This document shows positions 1 through 5,997 of a DNA stretch of 7,642 nucleotides, in pieces. A program made the translations under genes and the position numbers. The notes beneath the pieces were generated by a model. That model ran no database searches. It saw only the letters and a program-made list of their open reading frames with translations, and was not told the origin of the DNA. Source of the stretch: Chloroflexi bacterium UBA4730 (GTDB lineage Bacteria; Chloroflexota; Limnocylindria; P2-11E); assembly GCA_002404155.1 (NCBI GenBank), contig DHJC01000032.1, positions 1 through 7,642 of the forward strand, written 5' to 3'. Numbering within the stretch: position 1 is the first letter of the stretch; every line of letters starts with the position of its first letter.

Positions 1-49
1 ACGTCCGTGGGCAGTACAGCTAGCTCGCGGGGGCCCGGGCACGAGCCAT

Positions 50-66
50 GCACCGCCCTGCGGTGC
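50..66 (+). other. Perfect 7-bp GC-rich stem-loop just upstream of the first small gene
   Basis: Arms 50-56 and 60-66 are exact reverse complements around a 3-nt loop (CCT). The structure ends 4 nt before the AGGGGGT Shine-Dalgarno-like stretch at 71-77. It could be the tail terminator of a gene lying left of the window or a 5' leader structure for the operon. No T-run follows, so a simple intrinsic terminator is not clearly supported. The sequence to its left (1-49) is G/C-rich, contains the palindrome GCCCGGGC at 33-40, and shows no promoter I can defend. Confidence 0.35.
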
Positions 67-70
67 CGTT

Positions 71-77
71 AGGGGGT
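71..77 (+). promoter_or_regulatory. Ribosome binding site for the small gene at 84
   Basis: The purine-rich stretch AGGGGGT lies 6 nt before the ATG at 84. It is the reason for preferring that start over the in-frame ATG at 48, which has no comparable site and would place the 50-66 hairpin inside the coding sequence. Confidence 0.5.
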
Positions 78-83
78 GCTCAC

Positions 84-344
84 ATGGGCGATCAGGACAA
101 GCCGCGCACGACCGATGACCTCGGGGCCGCGGAGCGCAAGAGCAAGACCGTCGACGAGCGGGTTCCGACGCGTCTCGACACTGACGTCGTACCCGAGATC
201 CAGCTGCCGGGCGCCATCGGCGCAAACATCCCACAGGGTGGCATCGGACGCGAGGGTCCGCTTGCTGCGGATGCACCCGGACCAGGCGAGATCGTGCTCG
301 AACAAGAGGCACGAGCGCAGCGATCGCAGTCGTCCCCCAGCTGA
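84..344 (+). CDS. Small hydrophilic protein of unknown function, 86 aa
   Basis: I do not recognise this protein. It is very polar, rich in Asp, Glu, Lys, Arg and Gln, with no membrane segment, signal peptide or cysteine, and Gly/Pro-rich stretches in the second half, so it is probably largely disordered. Evidence that it is real: a strong ribosome binding site 6 nt before ATG 84, about 74% G/C at third codon positions by my count, and an amino-acid composition unlike the Arg/Ser-rich shadow frames beside it. Third-position G/C bias weakens towards the C terminus. It ends 26 nt before the preferred glycosyltransferase start on the same strand, so it could be the first gene of that operon. The alternative is a non-coding leader. 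Confidence 0.5.
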   Translation: MGDQDKPRTTDDLGAAERKSKTVDERVPTRLDTDVVPEIQLPGAIGANIPQGGIGREGPLAADAPGPGEIVLEQEARAQRSQSSPS

Positions 345-357
345 CGACCAAGCGCAT

Positions 358-363
358 GGTGAG
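358..363 (+). promoter_or_regulatory. Ribosome binding site selecting the glycosyltransferase start at 371
   Basis: GGTGAG sits 7 nt before ATG 371. The upstream in-frame ATG at 356 overlaps this motif and has no purine-rich site of its own, and ATG 380 would be too far away. This decides the start of the glycosyltransferase. Confidence 0.55.
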
Positions 364-370
364 ACCTAGC

Positions 371-1552
371 ATGGACGGCATGCGGATCGCATTTGTCTCC
401 TCATCGATCCCCCGTCGCTGCGGCATCGCGACCTTTACCGCCGACGTGCTGGCAGCGGTGAAAGCGGCCGACTCGGGGGTCCGTTGCTCGGTCATCGCCA
501 TCGACGAGCCGAATAGCGCCAGGGCGTACGGCCCCGAAGTCAAAGCGCGCATCAAGCAGCGCGAGGCGGACTCGTACCGGGCCGCGGCGACCTTCCTGAA
601 CGAGTCGAACAACGACGTCGTCAACGTCCAGCACGAGTTCGGTCTCTATGGCGTCTGGAAGGACGGCGTCTACGAGGATCATCTGCGTCCCTTCCTGCTC
701 GAGCTTCGCAAGCCGGTCATGGTCACGCTCCACAGCGTTCCACCGAGCCCATCGCCCTCGATGCGCGAGGCGGTGCGGCTCATCGCAGCGCGGAGCGACG
801 AGGTCATCGTCATGGCCCACACCGCGGCGCGGCTGCTCGTCTCGGACTACGGCATCACGAAGACGCCCGTGGTCATCCCGCACGGCATGCCTGCGATCGA
901 GCCGACCGGTCGTCACCGCTTGAAGACCAAGCTGGGCGTGGACGGCCGCACGATCATGTCGACGTTCGGGCTCGTGGATCCACGCAAGGGTCTCGAGTTC
1001 GTCATCGGCGCGATGCCCGCGATCGTCGAACAGCACCCCGACGCGCTGTATCTCGTCGTCGGTCAGACGCATCCCGAGCTCCTCAAGCAGCAGGGCGAGA
1101 CGTACCGAAACACACTCGAGCGGGCGGCCGAGGATCTCGGCATGACCCGGCACATCGCGTTCGTGAACGAGTACCTCGCGCAGCGCGACATCGTGGGCTA
1201 CTTACTTGCGACCGACGTCTACGTCACCCCGTATCTCGATCCGAACCAGATCACGAGCGGCACGCTCGCGTACGCGCTCGGGGCGGGAAAGGCGATCGTC
1301 TCGACGCCGTACCTCCACGCGATCGAAGCGCTGGCGGACGATCGCGGCATCGTCGTGCCATTCCGCGACTCGGCGGCCATCGCTGAGGCGGCGAATCGGA
1401 TCCTGGGCGATCCGGAGCTGAAGCGGCGGCTCGAGCGACGGGCGTATGCCTACGGTCGAGAGACCGCGTGGCCCGCCGTCGGACGCCGCGTGCTCGCGCT
1501 CACCCAGCACATCCTCGCTCCGCAGCAGCACGGCCCGCTCGTCGCCGTTTGA
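371..1552 (+). CDS. GT4-like (GT-B fold) glycosyltransferase, 393 aa
   Basis: The length and layout fit a two-domain GT-B enzyme of the GT4 type, which transfers a sugar from a nucleotide donor to an acceptor. The N-terminal Rossmann domain begins with MRIAFVSSSIPRRCGIATF (residues 4-22), the GIATF motif typical of one GT4 subgroup. QHEFG (87-91) and H121 lie in the acceptor-side domain. The C-terminal donor domain shows FGLVDPRKG (199-207), whose R205 and K206 match the usual phosphate-contacting Arg/Lys. The classic EX7E motif is absent: the equivalent stretch is QITSGTLAY (293-301) followed by ALGAGKAIVSTPY. Donor and acceptor therefore cannot be predicted. No signal or membrane segment is present, so it is cytoplasmic. 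It overlaps the GH130 gene by 4 nt. ATG 371 was chosen from the ribosome binding site; ATG 356 and 380 are alternatives. Confidence 0.88.
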   Translation: MDGMRIAFVSSSIPRRCGIATFTADVLAAVKAADSGVRCSVIAIDEPNSARAYGPEVKARIKQREADSYRAAATFLNESNNDVVNVQHEFGLYGVWKDGVYEDHLRPFLLELRKPVMVTLHSVPPSPSPSMREAVRLIAARSDEVIVMAHTAARLLVSDYGITKTPVVIPHGMPAIEPTGRHRLKTKLGVDGRTIMSTFGLVDPRKGLEFVIGAMPAIVEQHPDALYLVVGQTHPELLKQQGETYRNTLERAAEDLGMTRHIAFVNEYLAQRDIVGYLLATDVYVTPYLDPNQITSGTLAYALGAGKAIVSTPYLHAIEALADDRGIVVPFRDSAAIAEAANRILGDPELKRRLERRAYAYGRETAWPAVGRRVLALTQHILAPQQHGPLVAV

Positions 1553-2754
1553 GCGTCGCAGAGCGGGCCGATCTCGGTCGACGCCTCGCTGAGAATCCGC
1601 TCCTCACCGCGCGGGACGTCTCACCATCGCAGGCGGCACTCGAGGTGGTGTCGGTCTTCAACGCCGCCGCCGCCGTCATCGAGGACGAGGTCATCCTTTT
1701 GCTCCGCGTCGCTGAGCGGCCGCGCAGTGACGTCGATCTGCCGCCCGGCGCGTTCACGCTCGACTTCGGCGGACCGCATCCGGTCCAAAAGCCGCTGCCG
1801 CATCATTACACGAAGGACGACGTCATCGGGATGGCGTACATGGACGCGTCGACCACGCCGCCGTCCGTGCGCGTCGCGTACATCCCGAAGGATCTCCCGG
1901 GTCTCGATCTCCGTGACCCGCGAGCCATCCGCTACAGGAATGGGACGGGCTCGCTGCGCATGGTGAACGAGGGCTATCAGGACTACCTCGCGCAGATCTC
2001 GCATCTCCGCGTCGCGCGCTCGCGCGATGGCGTGCACTTCGCCGTCGAGAAGGACGTCGCGCTCGGTCCGCTGGCGGCGCTCGAGGAGTACGGGGTCGAG
2101 GACCCTCGGGTCACGTTCATCGACGGCAAGTTCCACGTCACCTACGTGTCCGTGTCGCGGTGGGGGATCACGACGAGCCTGGCGACGACGACGGATTTCA
2201 TGTCGTACGACCGCAAGGGCGTCATCCTCCTTCCCGACCACAAGGACGTCGTGATCTTCCCGGAGAAGGTCGGCGGCAAGTACGTCGCGCTCATCCGGCC
2301 GATGCCGCAGTCGTTCGCTCGGATCTTCGGGATCTGGATCGCGTTCTCCGACGATCTGAAGGAGTGGGGTGGCCACGAGCCGCTCGCGATGCCGCGCTGG
2401 GGTCGCTGGGACGAGCTGCGCACGGGTGCCTCCGCGGTGCCGTTCCGCACGGAGCGCGGCTGGCTCGAGGTGTACCACGGCGTGGACCGCAACACCACGT
2501 ACGCCATGGGCGCGCTGCTCATGGATCTCGAAGATCCGCGCAAGGTGATCGGCCGTTCGCCGTCGCCGATCCTCAAGCCCACCGAGGTCTACGAGACCAC
2601 GGGCCTGTTCAATGACACGGTGTTCTCCTGCGGACACATCCGCCTCGACTCCCACCGTGAGCGCATCCGCCTCTACTACGGCGCCGCGGACTCGGTCCTC
2701 GCGGCAGCGGATTTCGATGTGCAGGAGATCCTCGACAGCCTCGAGCCGTGCTGA
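1549..2754 (+). CDS. GH130 family beta-mannoside phosphorylase/hydrolase, 401 aa
   Basis: GH130 enzymes are five-bladed beta-propellers that phosphorolyse (less often hydrolyse) beta-mannosides, releasing mannose 1-phosphate. Family landmarks in order: ENPLLT (15-20), the FNAAAAV/LLLRV blade (37-54), SHLRVARSRDGVHF (151-164), GVEDPRVTF (182-190), HKDVVIFPEK (231-240), IRPMP (249-253), GWLEVYHGVD (304-313) and the C-terminal FNDTVFSCGH with LYYGAADS. D185 of the EDPR motif is the expected catalytic acid. R250 and H310 match phosphate-site residues; the position I align to the usual Lys is R291. There is no signal peptide. The start is TTG 1549, which overlaps the preceding stop (TTGA) and fits the family N terminus; the ATG at 1468 would add an Arg/Ala/Pro-rich tail inside the upstream gene. 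The subfamily and the exact sugar are not determined. Confidence 0.9.
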   Translation: MSVAERADLGRRLAENPLLTARDVSPSQAALEVVSVFNAAAAVIEDEVILLLRVAERPRSDVDLPPGAFTLDFGGPHPVQKPLPHHYTKDDVIGMAYMDASTTPPSVRVAYIPKDLPGLDLRDPRAIRYRNGTGSLRMVNEGYQDYLAQISHLRVARSRDGVHFAVEKDVALGPLAALEEYGVEDPRVTFIDGKFHVTYVSVSRWGITTSLATTTDFMSYDRKGVILLPDHKDVVIFPEKVGGKYVALIRPMPQSFARIFGIWIAFSDDLKEWGGHEPLAMPRWGRWDELRTGASAVPFRTERGWLEVYHGVDRNTTYAMGALLMDLEDPRKVIGRSPSPILKPTEVYETTGLFNDTVFSCGHIRLDSHRERIRLYYGAADSVLAAADFDVQEILDSLEPC

Positions 2755-3818
2755 ACCGGCTCGCGTCCCTCGCCCGACCGCTCGAGCTCGAGGGCCGTCG
2801 CGCGCTCGGTCTCGCGATCTACGCCGACCACGCGGGCGAGCATTTCGGCGCCCGCGAGAGCGGCGTCGAGGGTGTCGCCTGCGTGGACGACGTCGCGCGC
2901 GCGGTCGTTCTGTGGAGCGATCTGTGGGATCGCACGCACCTGCCCGTGGCGCGCGAGTGGGTGGACGGTCTTCTCGAGTTCTGCCGCTGGATGCAGCTGG
3001 ACGATGGCCGATTCATCAACTTCGTCCTCGACTGGCGCGGTGTGCGCAACACCGACGGGGTCACCTCGCGAGCGGACGGGACGTCCTTCTGGCACGCGCG
3101 CGGCGCGCGGAGCATGGCGAAGGTCTGGCGTACCTTCGGCGACGAGCGCGCGCGGGCCGACTACCAGCGCGCGCGAGCCTCCTTCGACGAGCGCCCGGTG
3201 GCGTCCGACGTCCGCGCGGTGCAGGTGCTCGCGGCGCTCGACGCGGACGACCCTGCCGCGGATATCGCGCGCTGGTGCGACGACATCGTGTCGCAGCGAC
3301 GCGGCGACGTGCTCATCGACGGGCACGACGCCATGGAGCCGCACCTCTGGGGCCACATCCAGGAGGGCGTGCTGGCGCTGGCCGGCACCGTGCTCCGCAA
3401 GCCCGAGCTGATCGAGATCGCGCGGCGGAGCGCCGACGCCTACCTTGTGCCGCTCATCGAGCGCGGCTTCGACCTGCCGGTGGTGCAGCCGTATGGCGCG
3501 GCCTCGACCGCGTTCGCCATGGCCCGTCTCAGCGAGGCGACCGGAGATGCACGCCACGCCGCCGCCGCGCGCAACGCGCTTGCCTGGTTCGACGGCCGCA
3601 ACCCGGCAGGTCGGCCGGTGTACGACCGCGCGGCCGGGCGCGTCGCCGACGGCGTCGATGGCACCGAGCTCAACCCGCATTCGGGCGCCGAATCCAACAT
3701 CGTCGGCGCTCAGGCGTTGTTTGACGACGTGGCGGCATGGCTCCTGCGACACCCCGACGCGTGCTCCCCATCGCCGCGGTCTTCGACTTCATTGGACGTC
3801 AGCTCGGCCGCGTCCTGA
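2748..3818 (+). CDS. Putative six-hairpin (alpha/alpha)6-barrel glycosidase-like protein, 356 aa
   Basis: The function is not established. The protein is a run of amphipathic helices separated by Asp/His/Trp-rich loops, as in (alpha/alpha)6-barrel carbohydrate enzymes. Recognisable segments are GVACVDDVARAVVL (42-55, acidic pair D47/D48), LDDGRFINFVLDW (84-96), the GTSFWHARGARSM region (111-123), a DGHDAMEPHLWGH loop in the middle, and NPHSGAESNIVGAQAL (309-324) near the end, with E315. The acidic loops at the two ends are candidate active-site elements. The last 20 or so residues are Ser/Pro-rich and look unstructured. The GTG start at 2748 overlaps the GH130 stop by 7 nt, implying translational coupling; the nearest AGGAG (2723-2727) is too far away to be its own site. 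The context suggests a role in making or trimming the same glycan. No signal peptide is seen. It could equally be a non-catalytic partner. Confidence 0.72.
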   Translation: MLNRLASLARPLELEGRRALGLAIYADHAGEHFGARESGVEGVACVDDVARAVVLWSDLWDRTHLPVAREWVDGLLEFCRWMQLDDGRFINFVLDWRGVRNTDGVTSRADGTSFWHARGARSMAKVWRTFGDERARADYQRARASFDERPVASDVRAVQVLAALDADDPAADIARWCDDIVSQRRGDVLIDGHDAMEPHLWGHIQEGVLALAGTVLRKPELIEIARRSADAYLVPLIERGFDLPVVQPYGAASTAFAMARLSEATGDARHAAAARNALAWFDGRNPAGRPVYDRAAGRVADGVDGTELNPHSGAESNIVGAQALFDDVAAWLLRHPDACSPSPRSSTSLDVSSAAS

Positions 3819-3844
3819 GCCTCGCGTTCTCGTCGGCGACCATG

Positions 3845-3869
3845 GCCGCGGCAGCCCTCTGGCCGCGGC
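3845..3869. terminator. Probable bidirectional terminator between convergent genes
   Basis: Arm 3845-3854 pairs with 3859-3869 over 10 base pairs with a single bulged G and a CCCT loop. It begins 26 nt after the stop of the six-hairpin gene and ends 1 nt before the stop codon of the opposite-strand oxidase gene. The position and strength fit a terminator serving both convergent transcripts. Neither side has a T-tract, so it is a GC-hairpin type at best. Confidence 0.5.
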
Positions 3870-3870
3870 G

Positions 3871-4872
3871 TCAGCGCGCGTCGACCCGCACCGGCTGAGC
3901 CGCGTTGTTCGCGTAGCCGAGCGGATCCCGGCGGTTCTCCAGGCCCTGGACCTCACCCGTCGCGTCGGTCGCCCGCGCAACGAGCTCGAAGGCCCCCGCT
4001 GACGGTGTCCACTCGCGATGCCACTGCCGCCACGCGGCCGGAGCCGCCGGCGGGTCGAGCTGCGCGTCGTGCCACGACGCGCCGCCGTCGGTCGAAAGCT
4101 CCACGCGGGTGATCGCGCCCTGCCCCGACCAGGCGTACCCGCGCACGCCGGTCACCGCGCCGGCGCGCACCGCCTCGAGCGGCGCGACGATCACGGCCCG
4201 CGGCTTCATCGCGCGGAGCGGCGTCGCTCCGCTGACGTAGCGGTCGGTCTGGTAGAAGCCGCGGAACGGCATCTCGAGCGCGACGATCTCCGCGAGCCAC
4301 TTGACCGACGCCATCCCGTACCAGGTGGGCACGACGAGGCGAACGGGCGCGCCGTGCTCCCGGGGGATGGGCGCGCCGTTCATCGCGTACGCGATGAGCA
4401 CGTCGTCGGCGAGCGCGCGAGAGAGCGGAAGGGATCGCTCGAACGCGATGCGGCTGCCGACGTCCGGGGGCGTACCGCTGTCCGCGCCACGGAACAGGAT
4501 CTCGACCACCGCGCCCGACAGCCCGTACGTCTCAAGGAGCCGGTGCAGCGGCACGCCGGTCCATTCCGCCGTGCTCACCGCACCGAGGCCCCACTGCTCG
4601 CCTGGTGCGGGTGGGCGCAGGAACGAGCGTCCGTTGCCCGCGCACTCGAGCGTGACCAGAGCGCTGCGCGCCGGGAGCGCACGGAGCTCCGCGAACGAGA
4701 CGGATCGGGCGGTGCGAACGCTACCGCTGATCACGATGTGCTCCGGCGGATTCGGGAACGGGAAGTGGCTGCGGACGTAGTGCCGGCCCGCCGGCGTGAT
4801 GAGGCCGTCCTGCAGCTCCAGCCGGGTCTCGGCGTTCAGCGGCTCGCGGCTGATGATGACGCGTTCATCCAA
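3871..4872 (-). CDS. Sulfite-oxidase-family molybdopterin oxidoreductase, 333 aa
   Basis: This is a sulfite-oxidase-fold enzyme carrying Mo-pyranopterin, expected to do two-electron oxidation or oxygen-atom transfer. The catalytic domain shows YVRSHFPFP (32-40), the substrate-pocket segment; VTLECAGNGR (73-82), where C77 is the expected molybdenum ligand; WGLGAVSTAEWTGVPL (94-109); and PIPREHGAPVRLVVPTWYG then SVKWL (168-193), the pterin-binding region. Residues from about 215 onward match the Ig-like Mo-co dimerisation domain (GVRGYAWSGQG, STDGGASWHDAQL, ELVARATDATGEVQ). There is no N-terminal haem b5 domain, Tat signal or membrane helix, so it is probably cytoplasmic. No cytochrome or Mo-cofactor gene is adjacent. 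The TTG start at 4872 was chosen because GGAGA lies 6 nt upstream; ATG at 4914 (347 aa) is possible but would overlap the divergent gene. The physiological substrate is unproven; sulfite is only the family default. Confidence 0.88.
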   Translation of the reverse strand: MDERVIISREPLNAETRLELQDGLITPAGRHYVRSHFPFPNPPEHIVISGSVRTARSVSFAELRALPARSALVTLECAGNGRSFLRPPAPGEQWGLGAVSTAEWTGVPLHRLLETYGLSGAVVEILFRGADSGTPPDVGSRIAFERSLPLSRALADDVLIAYAMNGAPIPREHGAPVRLVVPTWYGMASVKWLAEIVALEMPFRGFYQTDRYVSGATPLRAMKPRAVIVAPLEAVRAGAVTGVRGYAWSGQGAITRVELSTDGGASWHDAQLDPPAAPAAWRQWHREWTPSAGAFELVARATDATGEVQGLENRRDPLGYANNAAQPVRVDAR

Positions 4873-4878
4873 CGGCAC

Positions 4879-4883
4879 TCTCC
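4879..4883 (-). promoter_or_regulatory. Ribosome binding site for the molybdopterin oxidoreductase
   Basis: On the - strand this reads GGAGA, 6 nt before the TTG at 4872. It supports the TTG start over the GTG at 4878, which would leave no spacing, and over the ATG at 4914. Confidence 0.5.
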
Positions 4884-4887
4884 ATAC

Positions 4888-4892
4888 TGAGG
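4888..4892 (+). promoter_or_regulatory. Ribosome binding site for the beta-propeller protein
   Basis: TGAGG sits 5 nt before GTG 4898. It supports this start, which puts a clean Arg-plus-hydrophobic anchor at the N terminus. Starting at the upstream ATG 4796 would add a Ser-rich stretch that is only the shadow of the oxidase gene. Confidence 0.5.
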
Positions 4893-4897
4893 CCGTA

Positions 4898-5935
4898 GTG
4901 CGCCGAACGCTCATCACCCTCGGCGTCATCGCGCTGCTCCTCATCGCGGGCGTCGGTGCGTATGTCCTCGGCGTCGGGCCGCTCGCGCCACCGACCGCGG
5001 CTCGGTCGGTGGTCTTTGTCGCGATCTCGCGGAGCGCGGACGAGGCGGACGCCCACGAGATCGAGTCGATCGACCTGGCCGCCGGCACGCGCGATCTCTT
5101 CGACGTCGGCGACCGCGTCACCGCGCTCGCGCTCTCGGCCGATCGCCGGTCGCTCTACGTTGCCCTTGACGGCGGCAAGATCGTTCTCTTGGATGCGACG
5201 ACCGGATCGCGGTTCGGTGCCGTCGACCTCGGAGGGCCGACGGTGGTCTCGCTCGCAGCGACGGCCGATGGGCGCACGCTCTTCGCCGTCGCCGTCACGA
5301 ACGTATCGAGCTCCGTCGTTCCCATCGACCTTTCGACCAAGAAGGCGGCCGACCCGATCTCCTTCACCGCACCCGCCGGCCCGGCGATCATTCGCGGCGA
5401 CGCGCTCATCGTCCCGCTCGGAGATCCGCGCGGGCTGCAGGTGGTGTTCATCGACGTGAACACGCGCGCGGTGACGTCGCGACTCACCCTCCCACGGGGC
5501 TCGTTGGTCCCCCCCGCCGCATTTCCGATCAGCGGCGCGCGAACTGGCATCGTGGCGTTCGACTCCGGGCTCGGCGGCGGCGTGGGTCTCCGCGTGTACA
5601 CGCTCACCGACTCGTCGCACTGGAGCGATGTCTCGCTCCAGGCGCCATTCCCGCAAGGCCCGATCCGGCAGATCGGGATCGGTCTCCAGGCGGCCGCGAC
5701 CGCGGACGGGACGATCCACGTCTGCACGACCGCCGGAACGGCTGCCCGCCGGTACGTCGTCGGCACCGACCAAAAGAGCGCCAGCGTCGGGACCGATTGC
5801 GGTCCGTTGACCGGCGGCGATCAGATCCTCATGGCGACCCGTGACCCGGCACAGCTCCGGGTGCTTGATGACAAAACCGGCAAGACTGTGCGAACTCTCC
5901 CTCTGGCGGGTGTCCCCGCACGGGTCGTGCACTAG
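4898..5935 (+). CDS. Membrane-anchored or exported beta-propeller-like protein, 345 aa
   Basis: The N terminus, MRRTLITLGVIALLLIAGVG onward, has two arginines and one hydrophobic stretch (about 5-26). It is either an uncleaved anchor or a Sec signal, so the rest should lie outside the cytoplasm. The remainder is repeated beta-strand units of the YncE/YVTN-propeller type: DLFDVGDRVTALALSADRR, SLYVALDGGKIVLLDATTGS, VVSLAATADGRTLFAVAV and the final RVLDDKTGKTVRTLPL. The repeats are clear near the N and C termini and degenerate in the middle. No catalytic or cofactor motif is evident. C276 and C301 are the only cysteines and could form a disulfide. It probably acts as a binding or scaffold protein; the ligand is unknown. 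It is divergent from the oxidase gene, 25 nt apart, which hints at co-regulation but does not prove it. Confidence 0.75.
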   Translation: MRRTLITLGVIALLLIAGVGAYVLGVGPLAPPTAARSVVFVAISRSADEADAHEIESIDLAAGTRDLFDVGDRVTALALSADRRSLYVALDGGKIVLLDATTGSRFGAVDLGGPTVVSLAATADGRTLFAVAVTNVSSSVVPIDLSTKKAADPISFTAPAGPAIIRGDALIVPLGDPRGLQVVFIDVNTRAVTSRLTLPRGSLVPPAAFPISGARTGIVAFDSGLGGGVGLRVYTLTDSSHWSDVSLQAPFPQGPIRQIGIGLQAAATADGTIHVCTTAGTAARRYVVGTDQKSASVGTDCGPLTGGDQILMATRDPAQLRVLDDKTGKTVRTLPLAGVPARVVH

Positions 5936-5945
5936 GACGTCCGTA

Positions 5946-5961
5946 CTCCCTCGCGCGGGAG
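5946..5961 (+). terminator. Possible weak terminator hairpin after the beta-propeller gene
   Basis: CTCCC (5946-5950) pairs with GGGAG (5957-5961) around a 6-nt loop, starting 10 nt after the stop. The 5-bp stem is followed by a C-rich stretch and no T-run. It is the only notable structure in the 62-nt gap before the cyclase gene and may also act as a leader element for that gene. Confidence 0.3.
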
Positions 5962-5984
5962 CCCCGCTTCGGTGACGCGCACCT

Positions 5985-5988
5985 AAGG
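5985..5988 (+). promoter_or_regulatory. Ribosome binding site for the diguanylate cyclase
   Basis: AAGG (within TAAGGT) lies 9 nt before ATG 5998. ATGs at 6004 and 6010 are in frame but farther from it, so 5998 is preferred. Confidence 0.45.
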
Positions 5989-5997
5989 TTTGACTCG

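Noticed and set aside
1468..1548. N-terminal extension of the GH130 protein from ATG 1468
   Set aside because: The 27 extra residues are Arg/Ala/Pro-rich and are the shadow of the glycosyltransferase C terminus. Family similarity starts near the TTG at 1549.
1621..2655. Long open frame of 344 codons on the - strand across the GH130 gene
   Set aside because: It is antisense to a clear GH130 protein, rich in Arg/Asp/His with no recognisable domain, and typical of stop-poor complementary frames in high-GC DNA.
2676..3752. Open frame of 358 codons on the - strand across the six-hairpin gene
   Set aside because: The composition is low-complexity Arg/Val/Ala/His, and the + strand frame has helix-barrel motifs and operon overlaps. 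It is treated as a shadow.
4018..4890. Open frame of 290 codons on the + strand opposite the oxidase gene
   Set aside because: The - strand encodes a complete sulfite-oxidase-fold protein; this frame is Arg/Ala-rich with no domain.
4865..5932. Open frame of 355 codons on the - strand across the propeller gene
   Set aside because: It is Arg/Asp-rich, has no motifs, and would run through the oxidase gene's start region. The + strand protein has a proper N-terminal anchor and beta repeats.
5937..5944. ACGTCCGT repeated at 1-8 and 5937-5944, considered as a possible att or repeat pair
   Set aside because: Eight matching bases in 7.6 kb of GC-rich sequence with no extension either side is compatible with chance, and no integrase or mobile gene lies between them.
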